Shown: positions 24,666 through 32,035 of the stretch, one piece after another
Layout: each line of letters opens with the position of its first letter
Numbering within the stretch: the first letter of the stretch is position 1
Assembly (NCBI GenBank): GCA_903859155.1
Contig: CAIOLO010000017.1
Location: 1-41,147, forward strand
Origin: an uncultured beta proteobacterium
GTDB lineage: Bacteria; Pseudomonadota; Gammaproteobacteria; Burkholderiales; SG8-39
Length of the DNA stretch: 41,147 bases
Direction: 5' to 3'
The notes under the pieces: generated by a model
Database searches by the model: none
What the model was told of the DNA's origin: nothing
The model's input: the letters and a program-made list of their open reading frames with translations, nothing else
Made by a program: the position numbers and the translations under genes

Positions 24666-26219
24666 CTAAGGCCGCCCGGTTGCGCGCGCGTGCAGCGCGG
24701 CCGTGGAGCCATCCATCCCGGCTGGCGTGGCCTGCTCCCCGATTGAGCGCGCCAGGGACTTGCCCAGTTCGACGCCCCATTGGTCAAAGCTGTTGATATT
24801 CCAGATCACTCCCTGGACAAATACCTTGTGCTCGTACAAGGCGATCAACTGGCCAAGCGCCCCGGGTGTGAGGCTTTTGATGAGCAGCGTGCTAGAGGGA
24901 CGGTTGCCCGGGCAAACCTTGTGCGCCGGGCCCCCCGGAGCAGTGCCGGCCATGAGCGCCGCGCTTTGCGCGAGCGCATTCGACACCAGCAGGGCTTGCG
25001 CTGCCGGATCGCCTGACGCATGCAGCGGCACGATGAAATCCACCGGGACAAACGGCGTGCCCTGATGCAGCAACTGGTGGAAGGAATGCTGGCTCGTCGT
25101 TCCGGATGCGCCCCAGATGACCGGCGCGGTGTCGTAATCGATTTCCTGCCCCTGGCGATCGATGCGTTTTCCGTTCGACTCCATTTCGAGTTGCTGCAGG
25201 TAAGACGGAAAGGAGCGCAATGCGTGGCTGTAGGGCAGGATGGCATGACTGCGCGCACCAAGAAAATTGCTGTTCCAGATCGCGAGCAGTGCCAGCAGGA
25301 CAGGCAGGTTCGCCTCGAGCGGTGCGTTGAGGAAATGCGCGTCCATGCGGCGGGCACCCTCGGTCAGCGCCGCAAAGCGCTCATAGCCCATCGCGACAGC
25401 GGCGCTCAATCCCACCGCCGACCACAGCGAATAGCGACCGCCGACCCAGTCCCACATGGGAAAGATGCGTTCGGCATCCACACCGAAGCTGCGCGCGGCG
25501 ATGGTGTTGGCGGTCACCGCGACAAAATGGGCGGGTACTTTTGATTTCCCTCCCAGCCAGTTCATCGCACGCCGCGCATTGTCGAGCGTTTCGATGGTGG
25601 TAAAGGTTTTGCTGGCGACAATGAAAAGGGTGCTGTGCGGATCGAGCGGCGCCAGCGCTTCATCCAGTTCCGCCGGATCGATATTGGCCACGAACCGCAC
25701 GCGCGCAGGCGATGTGCCGCCGGAGACCAGCGCTTCGGCAAGCAGTCGCGGACCCAGATCCGAGCCGCCGATGCCGATGTTGACGACATCGGTGATCACG
25801 CGGCCGGAGGCGCCGCACAGGTTTCCGCAGCGAATGGCATCGACGAATCCGCGCATGCGCTCGCGGCAGGCGCGGACTTCCTGCATGACGTTCCCGCCTT
25901 CGGGAAACTCGTCCTGATCGCTGCGCAGCGCCACGTGCAACACGGCACGATCCTCGGAGGCGTTGATCCGCTCTCCGGCAAACATGCGTTGCGTCCAGCC
26001 GGCGACATCGGCCTGGCGCGCCAGCGCATTGAGCAGCGACAGGGTTTCTCCGCTGACGCGTTGCTTGGAAAAATCGAGGTAGATTGCATCGAATTCGAGC
26101 GCGAAGCGCTGTGCGCGACCGGGATCCTCGGCAAACATTCCGCCCAGAGGCCGCGCTGCCAGGTCACGCGCATGACCGGCCAGGGCCGTCCAGGCGGGAG
26201 AGCGGGTCAGGGAACTCAC
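24666..26219 (-). CDS. pgi: Glucose-6-phosphate isomerase, GTG start
   Basis: Cytoplasmic enzyme of 517 residues interconverting glucose-6-phosphate and fructose-6-phosphate. Family blocks are intact: VNIGIGGSDLGPRL, IVASKTFTTIETL, the signature GGRYSLWSAVGL, the catalytic Glu in LEMESNGKR, GASGTTSQHSFHQLLHQG with the ring-opening His, and KVFVQGVIWNINSFDQWGVELGK with the late Lys. It starts at GTG 26219, overlapping the upstream glycosyltransferase stop by four bases (GTGA), so translation is probably coupled. Length is slightly below the ~550 of E. coli Pgi. Clustering with two glycosyltransferases suggests supply of hexose phosphates for glycan precursors. Confidence 0.96.
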   Translation of the reverse strand: MSSLTRSPAWTALAGHARDLAARPLGGMFAEDPGRAQRFALEFDAIYLDFSKQRVSGETLSLLNALARQADVAGWTQRMFAGERINASEDRAVLHVALRSDQDEFPEGGNVMQEVRACRERMRGFVDAIRCGNLCGASGRVITDVVNIGIGGSDLGPRLLAEALVSGGTSPARVRFVANIDPAELDEALAPLDPHSTLFIVASKTFTTIETLDNARRAMNWLGGKSKVPAHFVAVTANTIAARSFGVDAERIFPMWDWVGGRYSLWSAVGLSAAVAMGYERFAALTEGARRMDAHFLNAPLEANLPVLLALLAIWNSNFLGARSHAILPYSHALRSFPSYLQQLEMESNGKRIDRQGQEIDYDTAPVIWGASGTTSQHSFHQLLHQGTPFVPVDFIVPLHASGDPAAQALLVSNALAQSAALMAGTAPGGPAHKVCPGNRPSSTLLIKSLTPGALGQLIALYEHKVFVQGVIWNINSFDQWGVELGKSLARSIGEQATPAGMDGSTAALHARATGRP

Positions 26220-27862
26220 CGGGATTTCCCCGAAGCGGTGCGCAGGTACAGGCGATAGCGCTCCCGGTCACGCGGGCGGCTGCCCTCCCAGACGCGGCGC
26301 CACTGCGGGGAGAACCTGCGATCGTCATCGTCGGGATGCGCCTGAACCAGCAGCATCTGGCAACGCGCGCTTTTTTCCAATTCCATTCTCAGGGTCATGA
26401 TTCCCGCATGATAATCGAGCGCGGCCCGTTGCGACTCGCCCAGATCACTGCTTTGGATGCAATAGTTTCCCGGCGGCGCATGCTGCCGCACCGCTGCTGC
26501 CAGCGGCAATGCAACGGCCTGATAGCTTTTGCCGTAATCGATCCAGGAAAGCCACAAAGTCATTACCAGACCCCACACCAGCGTCGCGCCGCAGGCCCAG
26601 TAGAGCACGCTGCGGTAAAGGGAGCGTTGGCTGCGTACCAGCACAAAGATCCAGGCGAGCGTCAGGAACAGCGCCAGCAGGAACGGCACCCACTCGAAAA
26701 CGGGGACATGGCCGGGTTCGAGTTTCTGAAAATTGCGCGCGATTGTCGCCGGGGTGCCGGTGAGCATGGCGAACCAGCCGAGCCACACCAGTGCGGCGAA
26801 AAAACTGAAACACATGGCGCCGAACCAGGCCAGTGAATTGGCGGCACCGCGACGCATCCTTTCGATGCCGGCACCGGCGAGCAGGGCGAGCGGCAGCAGC
26901 AGCGGCAGCGTGTGAACTTCGCGTGTTTCGCGCAGCGCCAGCAGCACGCCCAGCGTAAAGGCTGTGGCCAGAAGCGGCATGAGGATTCCCGGTGTCGCCA
27001 GCAGGCGGCGACGCTCCCAGACAAGCCACATTGCCACCGGCCATGCCGGCCATGCGGACCAGGAAAGCACCTTGAGGTAATAGGCGCTGGCGGCCATTGT
27101 GGGAAATGAGAATCCGCGCGCCTGGAGCGCCAGCCAGTCCGCACCATGGGTGCCCGCCGCAAGCAGCCACAGCGCCGACGGAACGATCAGGATCACCAGT
27201 GCAATGCCCAGCGAAACAGCGAACGCTCGCGTTCTCCAATGCGGGGTCAATGCAGCGAGCGCCGCCGCGGTCAACAATGGCGCGACGATGCCAGCGTAGC
27301 CCTTGCACAAAAAGGCTATCAACAAGCCCGCGCCCAGTGCCATGCCGCCTTTGCGCGCCTTGCGCGGTGCAAGCGCGATGCCGTGCCAGGCCAGTGCCAG
27401 GCCGGAGAGCAAGCCCAGTTCGGCAAAGGTTTCATGCGCATGCACCAGCAGACCCAGGCAACCGAGCAGCACCAGCATCGCGCCGTCCGCCTGGGAGCGT
27501 CCGTGAATTTCACGCGCTGCGTCGCGCAGGAAAAACCAGGTGGCCAGTACGGCCGCGGCGCTCGCCAGGCGCGCACCGTCATCGATGTCCAGAACGAAGG
27601 AAAACAGTTTGGCGAACAGCGCCGCTACCCAGTAGTAGAGCGGCCCGTCCTCGAGATAGGGTTCGCCGGCCAGATGCGGGATCAGCCATCTGCCGTGTTC
27701 CAGCATCTGGTTGACGATGCCGACGCCGATGGCGTCCTCGGGTTTCCAGGGCGCGTGCCCGAAAATGCCCGGCAAAGCGTAGGCCAGCGCAAGCAGGCTG
27801 ACAAACAGCGTACTCGGAGGTAATTTGATCGTCGGCAGTCCGCCTGGGGAGGGTTCGCTCAC
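26216..27862 (-). CDS. GT39/ArnT-like membrane glycosyltransferase
   Basis: Integral membrane protein of 548 residues with roughly ten or more hydrophobic helices and a short soluble C-terminal tail. The N-terminal helix is followed by GHAPWKPEDAIGVGIVNQML, the acidic periplasmic loop typical of PMT/ArnT-type transferases, then HLAGEPYLEDGPLYYWVAALF, which matches the family's P-x-YW region. These enzymes move a sugar from a polyprenyl phosphate carrier to lipid A, protein or other acceptors. The start is GTG 27862 with only a weak ribosome site. Overlap with pgi and nearness to the GT41 gene suggest a glycosylation locus. Donor and acceptor are not identifiable. Confidence 0.88.
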   Translation of the reverse strand: MSEPSPGGLPTIKLPPSTLFVSLLALAYALPGIFGHAPWKPEDAIGVGIVNQMLEHGRWLIPHLAGEPYLEDGPLYYWVAALFAKLFSFVLDIDDGARLASAAAVLATWFFLRDAAREIHGRSQADGAMLVLLGCLGLLVHAHETFAELGLLSGLALAWHGIALAPRKARKGGMALGAGLLIAFLCKGYAGIVAPLLTAAALAALTPHWRTRAFAVSLGIALVILIVPSALWLLAAGTHGADWLALQARGFSFPTMAASAYYLKVLSWSAWPAWPVAMWLVWERRRLLATPGILMPLLATAFTLGVLLALRETREVHTLPLLLPLALLAGAGIERMRRGAANSLAWFGAMCFSFFAALVWLGWFAMLTGTPATIARNFQKLEPGHVPVFEWVPFLLALFLTLAWIFVLVRSQRSLYRSVLYWACGATLVWGLVMTLWLSWIDYGKSYQAVALPLAAAVRQHAPPGNYCIQSSDLGESQRAALDYHAGIMTLRMELEKSARCQMLLVQAHPDDDDRRFSPQWRRVWEGSRPRDRERYRLYLRTASGKSR

Positions 27863-28074
27863 TCGGGTTCTTTATTGAATTGTCCGCAGGCGGGTTGCAC
27901 GCCAGCTGCATTGACGTCGCTTCGCCCAGGCCCGCAACGCGGCCCCGCCGCGCCTCGGCTGGGGTTGAAAAAAACTAATGACATCAGCGTCATGCAGCGA
28001 CGATCAGCATTCCGGATAGTGCCGCAATTTTACCGTTCCCGCGGCGCCGCACCGGACTGGATGCCGGCGCGGGG

Positions 28075-28107
28075 CGAAAAAAAAGCAGCCGCGGCTGCTT
28101 TTTTTCG
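28075..28107 (-). terminator. Bidirectional intrinsic terminator downstream of rpmE
   Basis: A 16-base perfect palindrome, AGCAGCCGCGGCTGCT (28084-28099), is flanked by an A-run on the left and a T-run on the right, so it reads as stem plus U-tract on both strands. It lies 19 bases beyond the rpmE stop codon and could also stop transcription arriving on the plus strand. Confidence 0.92.
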
Positions 28108-28125
28108 TTCCGGCAGGGCTCCGAC

Positions 28126-28368
28126 TCAGACTGCGGCGGCTTTGTCTGCGGCGGCTTTCTTCTGTGTAGGGGTGGCGTATTTCTGGCGGAATTTCTCCAC
28201 ACGACCGGCGGTGTCGAGGACTTTCTGCTTGCCGGTATAGAAAGGGTGGCAGGCAGAGCACACTTCCACGTTGATCGGCTTGCCCAGCGTCGAACGGGTG
28301 GTAAAAGTGTTTCCGCAGGAACATTTCACGGAAACATCAGAGTACTCGGGGTGACCTTGGGCTTTCAT
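28126..28368 (-). CDS. rpmE: 50S ribosomal protein L31 (zinc-binding type)
   Basis: Ribosomal protein of 80 residues. ATG 28368 follows AGGAG; the longer open frame upstream overlaps the promoter and is not coding. Cysteines 16, 18, 37 and 40 (CSC and CSAC) form the zinc site of the C+ L31 type, with family blocks [26 protein letters not shown] and [10 protein letters not shown]. The C-terminus carries an Ala/Lys-rich tail. It has its own promoter-like sequence at 28439-28467 and a strong terminator. In many betaproteobacteria it sits next to rho; here a Bug gene separates them. Confidence 0.95.
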   Translation of the reverse strand: MKAQGHPEYSDVSVKCSCGNTFTTRSTLGKPINVEVCSACHPFYTGKQKVLDTAGRVEKFRQKYATPTQKKAAADKAAAV

Positions 28369-28438
28369 GACTGACTCCTGTGCATTGCGCGGTTTCAGAC
28401 CGGCCCGATGCCGGAAAGGGACGCGCGAAAGGGGCCGC

Positions 28439-28467
28439 ATTATGCCAGAAAGGACGGAACAAGACAA
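28439..28467 (-). promoter_or_regulatory. Predicted sigma-70 promoter of rpmE
   Basis: On the minus strand, TTGTCT (28467-28462) and CATAAT (28444-28439) are separated by exactly 17 bases, with TG one base before the -10 box (extended -10). Transcription would start near 28432, about 65 bases before the rpmE ATG. Confidence 0.6.
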
Positions 28468-28543
28468 AGGCGCACATAACGCGGCTGCCTGATCAATCGC
28501 AGCCGGAACCTGTCAAAACAGCGCAGGGGCGATGGGGGTAACG

Positions 28544-28569
28544 GGGGAAGAGGGCACTCCCTCTTCCCC
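28544..28569 (-). terminator. Strong stem-loop after Bug gene 6 (possible terminator)
   Basis: GGGGAAGAGGG (28544-28554), loop CACT, then CCCTCTTCCCC (28559-28569) is a perfect 11-pair stem 32 bases downstream of the Bug gene stop. No U-tract follows on the minus strand, so it may be an RNA-stabilising 3' stem or a weak terminator. It separates the Bug gene from rpmE. Confidence 0.55.
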
Positions 28570-28600
28570 GGTTCCGAAGCTTTCCGGGCTTTCTGCTTTT

Positions 28601-29578
28601 TTACTCCGGCTTCACGCCCGCAAGCTTTGCCGCTTGTCCGTAAAGTTCGATGGAGCGTTTGAGCATGGCCGCAAACTCCTCCGGCGTATTGCCGATGACG
28701 GTCAGCCCGATCTGGTCCATCTTTTCGAAAACATCCCGGGTATTCAGCGCCTTGACGATTTCGCTGTTGAGTCGCGACAGCACCGGTTTCTGCAATCCGG
28801 GCGGTCCGAAGAATCCAAACCAACCCGGCGGCCTCTCGTAAGCCGGGAGAATTTCACCCAGGGCCGGCACATCCGGCAGATGGACATAGCGCTTGGGTTC
28901 GGCAACCGCCAGGATCTTGATCCTGCCGGCATTGGCCAGCGCGACCGATTCCGAGGTGCCATTGAACGACAGGGTGACCTCGCCGGTGGTGAGCGCCATG
29001 ATGGCAGGCGCCGACCCCTTGTAGGGAACATGCAGGATATCGACGGCGAAGGATGACTTGAACATCTCGGCGACCATGTGCAGCGCGCCGCCGGTACCGG
29101 AAGAACTGTAAGTGAGTTTTCCGGGGTTTTTCTTCGCGTATTCGAGCAATTCCCTCACCGAAGCGACCGGCAGGGAGTTCGTTGCGGCGAGCACGATGGT
29201 GGTGGTGACGCCTGCGGTAATCGGCGTGAAGTCCTTCACCGGATCGTAGGACAGATTCTTGATGCTGAAAGGGCTCGAAGCGTGCGTGCTGGAGGTGCCG
29301 GTGAGGATGGTGTAGCCGTCGGGCGCCGAACGGGCCACCAGTTCCGATCCGATCATGCCGTTGGCGCCGGCGCGGTTTTCGACCACCACGGCCTGACCGA
29401 AGGCATCGGCCAGTTTGATCGAAACCAGTCGCCCCATGGTGTCCAGGCCCGAAGCCGGAGGGAAAGGCACGATGACGCGAACCGATTTGCTTGGAAAAGC
29501 CTGGGGCAGCGCGCTCAGCGGTGCACCCATCGACGCGGCAGCGAGTGCTGCCAGCGGCATTAACTTGCTCATTTTCAT
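28601..29578 (-). CDS. Bug/TctC-family tripartite tricarboxylate transporter binding protein (6)
   Basis: Periplasmic binding protein of 325 residues. ATG 29578 lies after GAGGAGG. The signal peptide ends near SALPQAFP. Family marks include KSVRVIVPFPPASGLDTMGR (with PPAS for the usual PPGG), VENRAGANGMIGSELV, PDGYTILTGTSS, YSSSGTGGALHMVAEM, LHVPYKGSAPAIMAL and WFGFFGPPGLQKPVL. It begins 65 bases after rho on the same strand and ends before a strong stem-loop, so it has been fitted between rho and rpmE. The location beside housekeeping genes says nothing about ligand. Confidence 0.92.
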   Translation of the reverse strand: MKMSKLMPLAALAAASMGAPLSALPQAFPSKSVRVIVPFPPASGLDTMGRLVSIKLADAFGQAVVVENRAGANGMIGSELVARSAPDGYTILTGTSSTHASSPFSIKNLSYDPVKDFTPITAGVTTTIVLAATNSLPVASVRELLEYAKKNPGKLTYSSSGTGGALHMVAEMFKSSFAVDILHVPYKGSAPAIMALTTGEVTLSFNGTSESVALANAGRIKILAVAEPKRYVHLPDVPALGEILPAYERPPGWFGFFGPPGLQKPVLSRLNSEIVKALNTRDVFEKMDQIGLTVIGNTPEEFAAMLKRSIELYGQAAKLAGVKPE

Positions 29579-29643
29579 ATTGCCTCCTCGTGAGCTTTGC
29601 GCAAGCCTTGCCGGGGAGCGGTGGCGGACAGAACTGAGGTCGA

Positions 29644-30903
29644 TCAGCCCCGGCGCATCGAATCAAAGAAATCGGAGTTGGTCTTGGTGGCCTTGATCTT
29701 GTCCAGCAGGAACTCCATGGCCTCGAGATCGTCCATCGGGTACAGAAGCTTCCTCAGGACCCAGACCTTCTGCAGGATGTCCTTGGCGATGAGCAGTTCC
29801 TCGCGGCGTGTACCGGAGCGATTGACGTTGATCGCCGGGAAGATGCGCTTCTCGTACATGCGCCGGTCAAGGTGCGTTTCCATATTGCCGGTGCCCTTGA
29901 ACTCCTCGAAGATCACGTCGTCCATGCGGCTGCCGGTATCGATCAGCGCGGTGGCCAGGATGGTGAGCGAACCGCCTTCTTCAACGTTGCGAGCCGCGCC
30001 GAAAAAGCGCTTGGGACGCTGCAATGCGTTGGCATCGACGCCGCCGGTGAGCACTTTGCCGGAGGCCGGCACCACGGTGTTGTAGGCGCGCGCCAGACGC
30101 GTGATCGAGTCGAGCAGGATCACCACGTCCTTCTTGTGTTCCACCAGGCGCTTGGCTTTCTCGATCACCATCTCGGCGACTTGCACGTGTCGCGAGGCCG
30201 GTTCGTCGAAGGTCGAGGCAACCACTTCGCCCTTGACCGAGCGCTGCATTTCGGTGACTTCCTCGGGCCGCTCGTCGATCAGCAGCACGATGAGAACGAT
30301 ATCGGGATTGTTGGCGATGATGGCATGCGCAATATGCTGCAGCATCACGGTCTTGCCCGCTTTTGGCGGGGAGACGATCAGGCCGCGCTGGCCTTTGCCG
30401 ATCGGCGCGATGATGTCGATGATGCGGCCGGTGATATTCTCCTCACCCTTCATTTCCCGCTCGAGCTTGAGCACCTTGTCCGGGTGTAGCGGGGTCAGGT
30501 TCTCAAACAGGATTTTGTGCTTGGACGACTCAGGGGAGTCCGCGTTGACCTTGTCCACCTTGACCAGGGCAAAATAGCGTTCGCCGTCCTTGGGTGTCCT
30601 GATCTCGCCTTCGATCGAATCGCCGGTATGCAGATTGAACCTGCGTATCTGCGAGGGGCTGACATAGATGTCGTCGGTGGAGGCAAGGTAGGAGGTGTCC
30701 GGCGAGCGCAGGAAGCCGAAGCCGTCGGGCAACACCTCCAAGGTGCCGTCGCCAAAAATGGATTCGCCTTTTTTCGCGCGGTTTTTCAGGATCGCGAAAA
30801 TCAGCTCCTGCTTGCGCATGCGGTTTGCGCCCTCGACCTCGAAGGATTGCCCCATCTCGATCAATTGGCTGACGTGCTGGCTTTTCAGCTCTGATAAATG
30901 CAT
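29644..30903 (-). CDS. rho: Transcription termination factor Rho
   Basis: Hexameric RNA-dependent ATPase/translocase of 419 residues, the length of E. coli Rho. The N-terminal helical domain ([18 protein letters not shown]) is followed by the RNA-binding cold-shock-like domain with GFGFLRS (61-67) and [14 protein letters not shown]. The ATPase core has P-loop PPKAGKT (179-185), [14 protein letters not shown], the Q-loop/R-loop region around [20 protein letters not shown] and the arginine-finger region. The gene follows trxA with a 191-base gap that could hold its own leader and promoter; I see no clear promoter boxes there. Confidence 0.98.
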   Translation of the reverse strand: MHLSELKSQHVSQLIEMGQSFEVEGANRMRKQELIFAILKNRAKKGESIFGDGTLEVLPDGFGFLRSPDTSYLASTDDIYVSPSQIRRFNLHTGDSIEGEIRTPKDGERYFALVKVDKVNADSPESSKHKILFENLTPLHPDKVLKLEREMKGEENITGRIIDIIAPIGKGQRGLIVSPPKAGKTVMLQHIAHAIIANNPDIVLIVLLIDERPEEVTEMQRSVKGEVVASTFDEPASRHVQVAEMVIEKAKRLVEHKKDVVILLDSITRLARAYNTVVPASGKVLTGGVDANALQRPKRFFGAARNVEEGGSLTILATALIDTGSRMDDVIFEEFKGTGNMETHLDRRMYEKRIFPAINVNRSGTRREELLIAKDILQKVWVLRKLLYPMDDLEAMEFLLDKIKATKTNSDFFDSMRRG

Positions 30904-31094
30904 AGACCTGTGCTGTGCTTTAGTCGCTGTAATCTCAGCCGACTGCGTCCGGCTTGAGAAAAAAACTAGAAGAGGGAAGTGTCAGGCGGGCGGCCCATGC
31001 TACTTACTGCCTGGCCTGCACCGGTTCGCGGGAAGCGGCCCCGCGCATTTTAGGGCGGCCGGGGCTTCACGCGAGCTAAGCTAGAGTAGACGCT

Positions 31095-31421
31095 TTATAT
31101 GTTGCTGTCAAGAAATGCAGAAAGCTGCGATTTGGAAAGGGCGCCGACCTTGGTCGCCTCGATGTTTCCGCCCTTGAACAGCATCAGGGTGGGAATGCCG
31201 CGGATGCCGTATTTCTGCGGAATCTGCTGGTTCTCGTCGACGTTGACCTTGGCCACGGTGATCTTGCCGCTGTATTCACGCGCCACTTCCTCGAGCAGCG
31301 GTGCGATCGCCTTGCAGGGGCCGCACCATTCGGCCCAGTAATCGACCAGGACCGGCACTGTGGACTTCAGGACATCGGCGTCGAAGGAATCGTCGGTGAC
31401 GTGCTTGATATATTCGCTCAT
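31095..31421 (-). CDS. trxA: Thioredoxin
   Basis: Cytoplasmic disulfide reductase of 108 residues, start ATG 31421 behind GAGG; the longer frame adds a non-thioredoxin extension. The redox site is WCGPC with C33 and C36, the buried D27 lies in VLVDYWA, and the cis-Pro loop is in [11 protein letters not shown]. It sits upstream of rho on the same strand, the usual trxA-rho order in proteobacteria, and diverges from fdxA across 245 bases. Confidence 0.97.
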   Translation of the reverse strand: MSEYIKHVTDDSFDADVLKSTVPVLVDYWAEWCGPCKAIAPLLEEVAREYSGKITVAKVNVDENQQIPQKYGIRGIPTLMLFKGGNIEATKVGALSKSQLSAFLDSNI

Positions 31422-31583
31422 TGCAACCTCATCAAAAGGCTTTTTCCGGAGTGGAAATGCCGGGGGGAAAACATAATTGCGCTGTATTGCAGCAGTTGCG
31501 GCCATGCTATCCGAACTTCAACGGTTCGTGTGTCCGGTTTCGCTCCGGCGATCCCCGGCGGCCGCGGGCGGGCCCCCCAGACA

Positions 31584-31592
31584 TGCTATGAT
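31584..31592 (+). promoter_or_regulatory. Extended -10 element upstream of fdxA
   Basis: TGCTATGAT gives the TGnTATnAT extended -10 form on the plus strand, about 75 bases before the fdxA ATG. No good -35 box stands at the right distance, which extended -10 promoters tolerate. Confidence 0.45.
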
Positions 31593-31666
31593 TTGGCCCG
31601 TAAGTAGCTGATTCTGACACGCTTTCATAAAAAGGCCCAAGGCCTTATCACGCAGGGAAACCCTCC

Positions 31667-31990
31667 ATGGCATACGTCGTTACCGAAGCCTGTATCAAAT
31701 GCAAATACACCGATTGCGTCGATGTCTGCCCGGTCGATTGCTTCCACGAAGGACCGAACATGCTGGTGATCGATCCGGACGAATGCATCGATTGCACGCT
31801 GTGCGTCCCCGAGTGTCCGGTGGAGGCCATCTACGCCGAGGACGACCTGCCCGAGGCGCAGCGGGCGTTCATCAAGATCAATGCCGAACTGGCCAAAGAC
31901 TGGCCGGTGATAGTCGAGCGCAAGGAGGCGCCTGCGGATGCCGATGAGTGGTCCAAGGTCGCCGCGAAGAAGCAGCTGCTGCAGAAATAG
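31667..31990 (+). CDS. fdxA: 7Fe ferredoxin (3Fe-4S plus 4Fe-4S)
   Basis: Small electron carrier of 107 residues matching Azotobacter ferredoxin I style. Cysteines 9, 17 and 50 would bind the 3Fe-4S cluster, and 21, 40, 43 and 46 the 4Fe-4S cluster; C12 and C25 are the extra cysteines typical of this type ([14 protein letters not shown]). The acidic and helical C-terminal extension ([14 protein letters not shown]) is also characteristic. It is a single gene after its own promoter-like element, 45 bases ahead of the nuclease gene. Role in general redox transfer or iron-sulfur stress is likely; the exact partner is unknown. Confidence 0.97.
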   Translation: MAYVVTEACIKCKYTDCVDVCPVDCFHEGPNMLVIDPDECIDCTLCVPECPVEAIYAEDDLPEAQRAFIKINAELAKDWPVIVERKEAPADADEWSKVAAKKQLLQK

Positions 31991-32035
31991 GGAAGCCGAT
32001 ACCGGGCTCCGGTTCATTCGCACAAGAGCCCGAGC

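Noticed and set aside
24644-24787. Longer N-terminus of the FAD-linked oxidase
   Set aside because: It would overlap pgi coding sequence by about 120 bases and encodes Arg/Pro/Gly-rich non-domain sequence.
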